Below are positions 15,255 through 16,050 of a stretch of DNA of 16,050 nt, piece by piece. The stretch is taken from NCBI GenBank assembly GCA_902556425.1, contig CACDWG010000026.1, positions 1-16,050 on the forward strand, read 5' to 3'. A program made the translations under genes and the position numbers. The number at the start of each line of letters is the position of its first letter. Position 1 is the stretch's first letter. Source of the stretch: UBA4421 sp002704225. GTDB lineage: Bacteria; Pseudomonadota; Gammaproteobacteria; Pseudomonadales; Azotimanducaceae. The notes beneath the pieces were generated by a model, which had not been told where the DNA came from, did no database searches, and worked only from the letters and a program-made list of their open reading frames with translations.

Positions 15255-16043
15255 TTAGCTGTCCTGATTGAAAACGGGTTTTCGCTTTTCCATAAAGGCC
15301 TGCATACCCTCAAGAGCGTTCTTGGAGCCACGATTAGCCGAGACGGCCGCGGCTTCATCTGCCATGGACTCGGCCAGCGCCTTGGTCTCAAAACCGACAA
15401 CGGCCTCGAGCATGGACTTGACCGCTTCACGAGGTTGCGCCGCCAGCGCCTCACCCAGAGCTTGGGCACGGGGTTTCAATTCAGCAATGGGCAGCACCTC
15501 ACTCACCAGCCCGATGCGATATGCATGTTCGCCATCAATTTTTAGTCCGCGGAGTATCATGTCCAATGCGTGGGTCCGACCCACCGCCCTTGGCAAGCGG
15601 GCAGACCCACCCCAGGCAGGCACGCTACCCAAATCCATCTCAGGCAAACCGATTTGCGCACCAGTGTCGGCGGCCAAACGAAAGTGACAAGCGAGGGGCA
15701 GCTCCAACCCGCCGCCCAAGCAAAACCCAAACAGCGTCGCTATCGCCGGCGTCCCGCCATTTTCGATCATGTCCAGCACGCGATGACGCTGGCCAAAAAA
15801 TGCTTCCGGACTGCCTGCACGCCTAATACCTTCCGGTATTTGCCGCAGGTTCATGCCAGCTGAAAAATTCGCTTCGCCCTCGCCAGTGAAAACGATGGCG
15901 CGAATCGTGTCATCACCCAGCACATCGGGCAGCTGTTCCTCAAGCCGATCAATGTACGCCACACTCATCAAATTCCAGGGCGCGTCATTGATGCTGAATG
16001 TCGCGACTGCGTTAGATACGCTGTATAGATACGGGTCTGACAT
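15255..16043 (-). CDS. Enoyl-CoA hydratase/isomerase (crotonase) family protein
   Basis: It probably adds water to, or isomerises, an enoyl-CoA thioester in fatty-acid or amino-acid breakdown in the cytoplasm. The 262 residues are the usual length. The oxyanion-hole segments FSAGMNL (60-66) and FCLGGGLE (107-114) are present, and both glutamates of the true hydratases can be aligned: Glu114 in GGGLE and Glu135 in GLPE. Retention of both favours hydratase over other crotonases, but the substrate is unknown. The start is the ATG at 16043; only 7 bases are visible upstream, so its promoter or operon partner lies outside. It has no evident link to phosphate and probably marks the edge of that cluster. 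A 10-bp palindrome GAACCGGTTC (15207-15216) lies just downstream. Confidence 0.92.
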   Translation of the reverse strand: MSDPYLYSVSNAVATFSINDAPWNLMSVAYIDRLEEQLPDVLGDDTIRAIVFTGEGEANFSAGMNLRQIPEGIRRAGSPEAFFGQRHRVLDMIENGGTPAIATLFGFCLGGGLELPLACHFRLAADTGAQIGLPEMDLGSVPAWGGSARLPRAVGRTHALDMILRGLKIDGEHAYRIGLVSEVLPIAELKPRAQALGEALAAQPREAVKSMLEAVVGFETKALAESMADEAAAVSANRGSKNALEGMQAFMEKRKPVFNQDS

Positions 16044-16050
16044 GCCTCTC

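Noticed and set aside
15095..15469. Minus-strand arginine-rich frame overlapping the crotonase gene
   Set aside because: It is a frame shadow of the crotonase coding sequence with no family features.

Overview
The window looks like a piece of the chromosome of a marine-type gammaproteobacterium. Evidence for this is an E. coli-like phosphoenolpyruvate carboxylase, an E. coli-type UDP-glucose dehydrogenase, large TonB-dependent receptors and mid-range GC. The taxonomic call is an inference from protein families; no rRNA is present.

Layout from left to right. Bases 2-2488 hold most of ppc, cut by the window start. Bases 2489-2964 have no gene but contain the 3' part of a tRNA-Gly(GCC) on the minus strand (2645-2694), which I read as an integration scar, and a strong terminator. 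Bases 2965-3249 hold the C-terminal stump of an Oar-like TonB-dependent receptor. Bases 3300-5488 (minus) hold a coupled pair, GAPDH and ArsJ, the arsenate detoxification route that exports 1-arseno-3-phosphoglycerate. Diverging from it, 5753-9339 (plus) holds a TonB-dependent receptor and a beta-propeller phytase, separated by two hairpins, the second a terminator. Bases 9394-11276 (minus) hold a GT4 glycosyltransferase preceded by a metallophosphoesterase. This is the plcP-agt pair of phosphate-stress lipid remodelling. Next comes ugd (11419-12624, minus), a small secreted protein of unknown function (12889-13209, plus), a Tat-exported PhoX/DUF839-family protein (13674-14996, minus), and an enoyl-CoA hydratase-like protein (15255-16043, minus).

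Read together, most of 3300-15139 is a phosphorus-scarcity gene cluster. The phytase and its receptor take up organic phosphorus and PhoX may release phosphate from esters. PlcP and Agt can replace phospholipids with glycolipids, and Ugd could supply UDP-glucuronate as sugar donor. GAPDH-ArsJ would remove the arsenate that enters through the phosphate route. By eye, sequences resembling the Pho box lie upstream of GAPDH-arsJ, plcP-agt, ugd, the small secreted protein and the PhoX-like gene (12-13 of 18 consensus positions each). A clear triple 11-bp direct repeat of the OmpR/PhoB class lies in front of the receptor gene. These sites are degenerate, so shared Pho control is a hypothesis, but gene content and sites agree. 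The unknown 106-residue secreted protein is the best candidate for a new member of this response. No arsR, integrase, transposase, CRISPR array or rRNA is visible.
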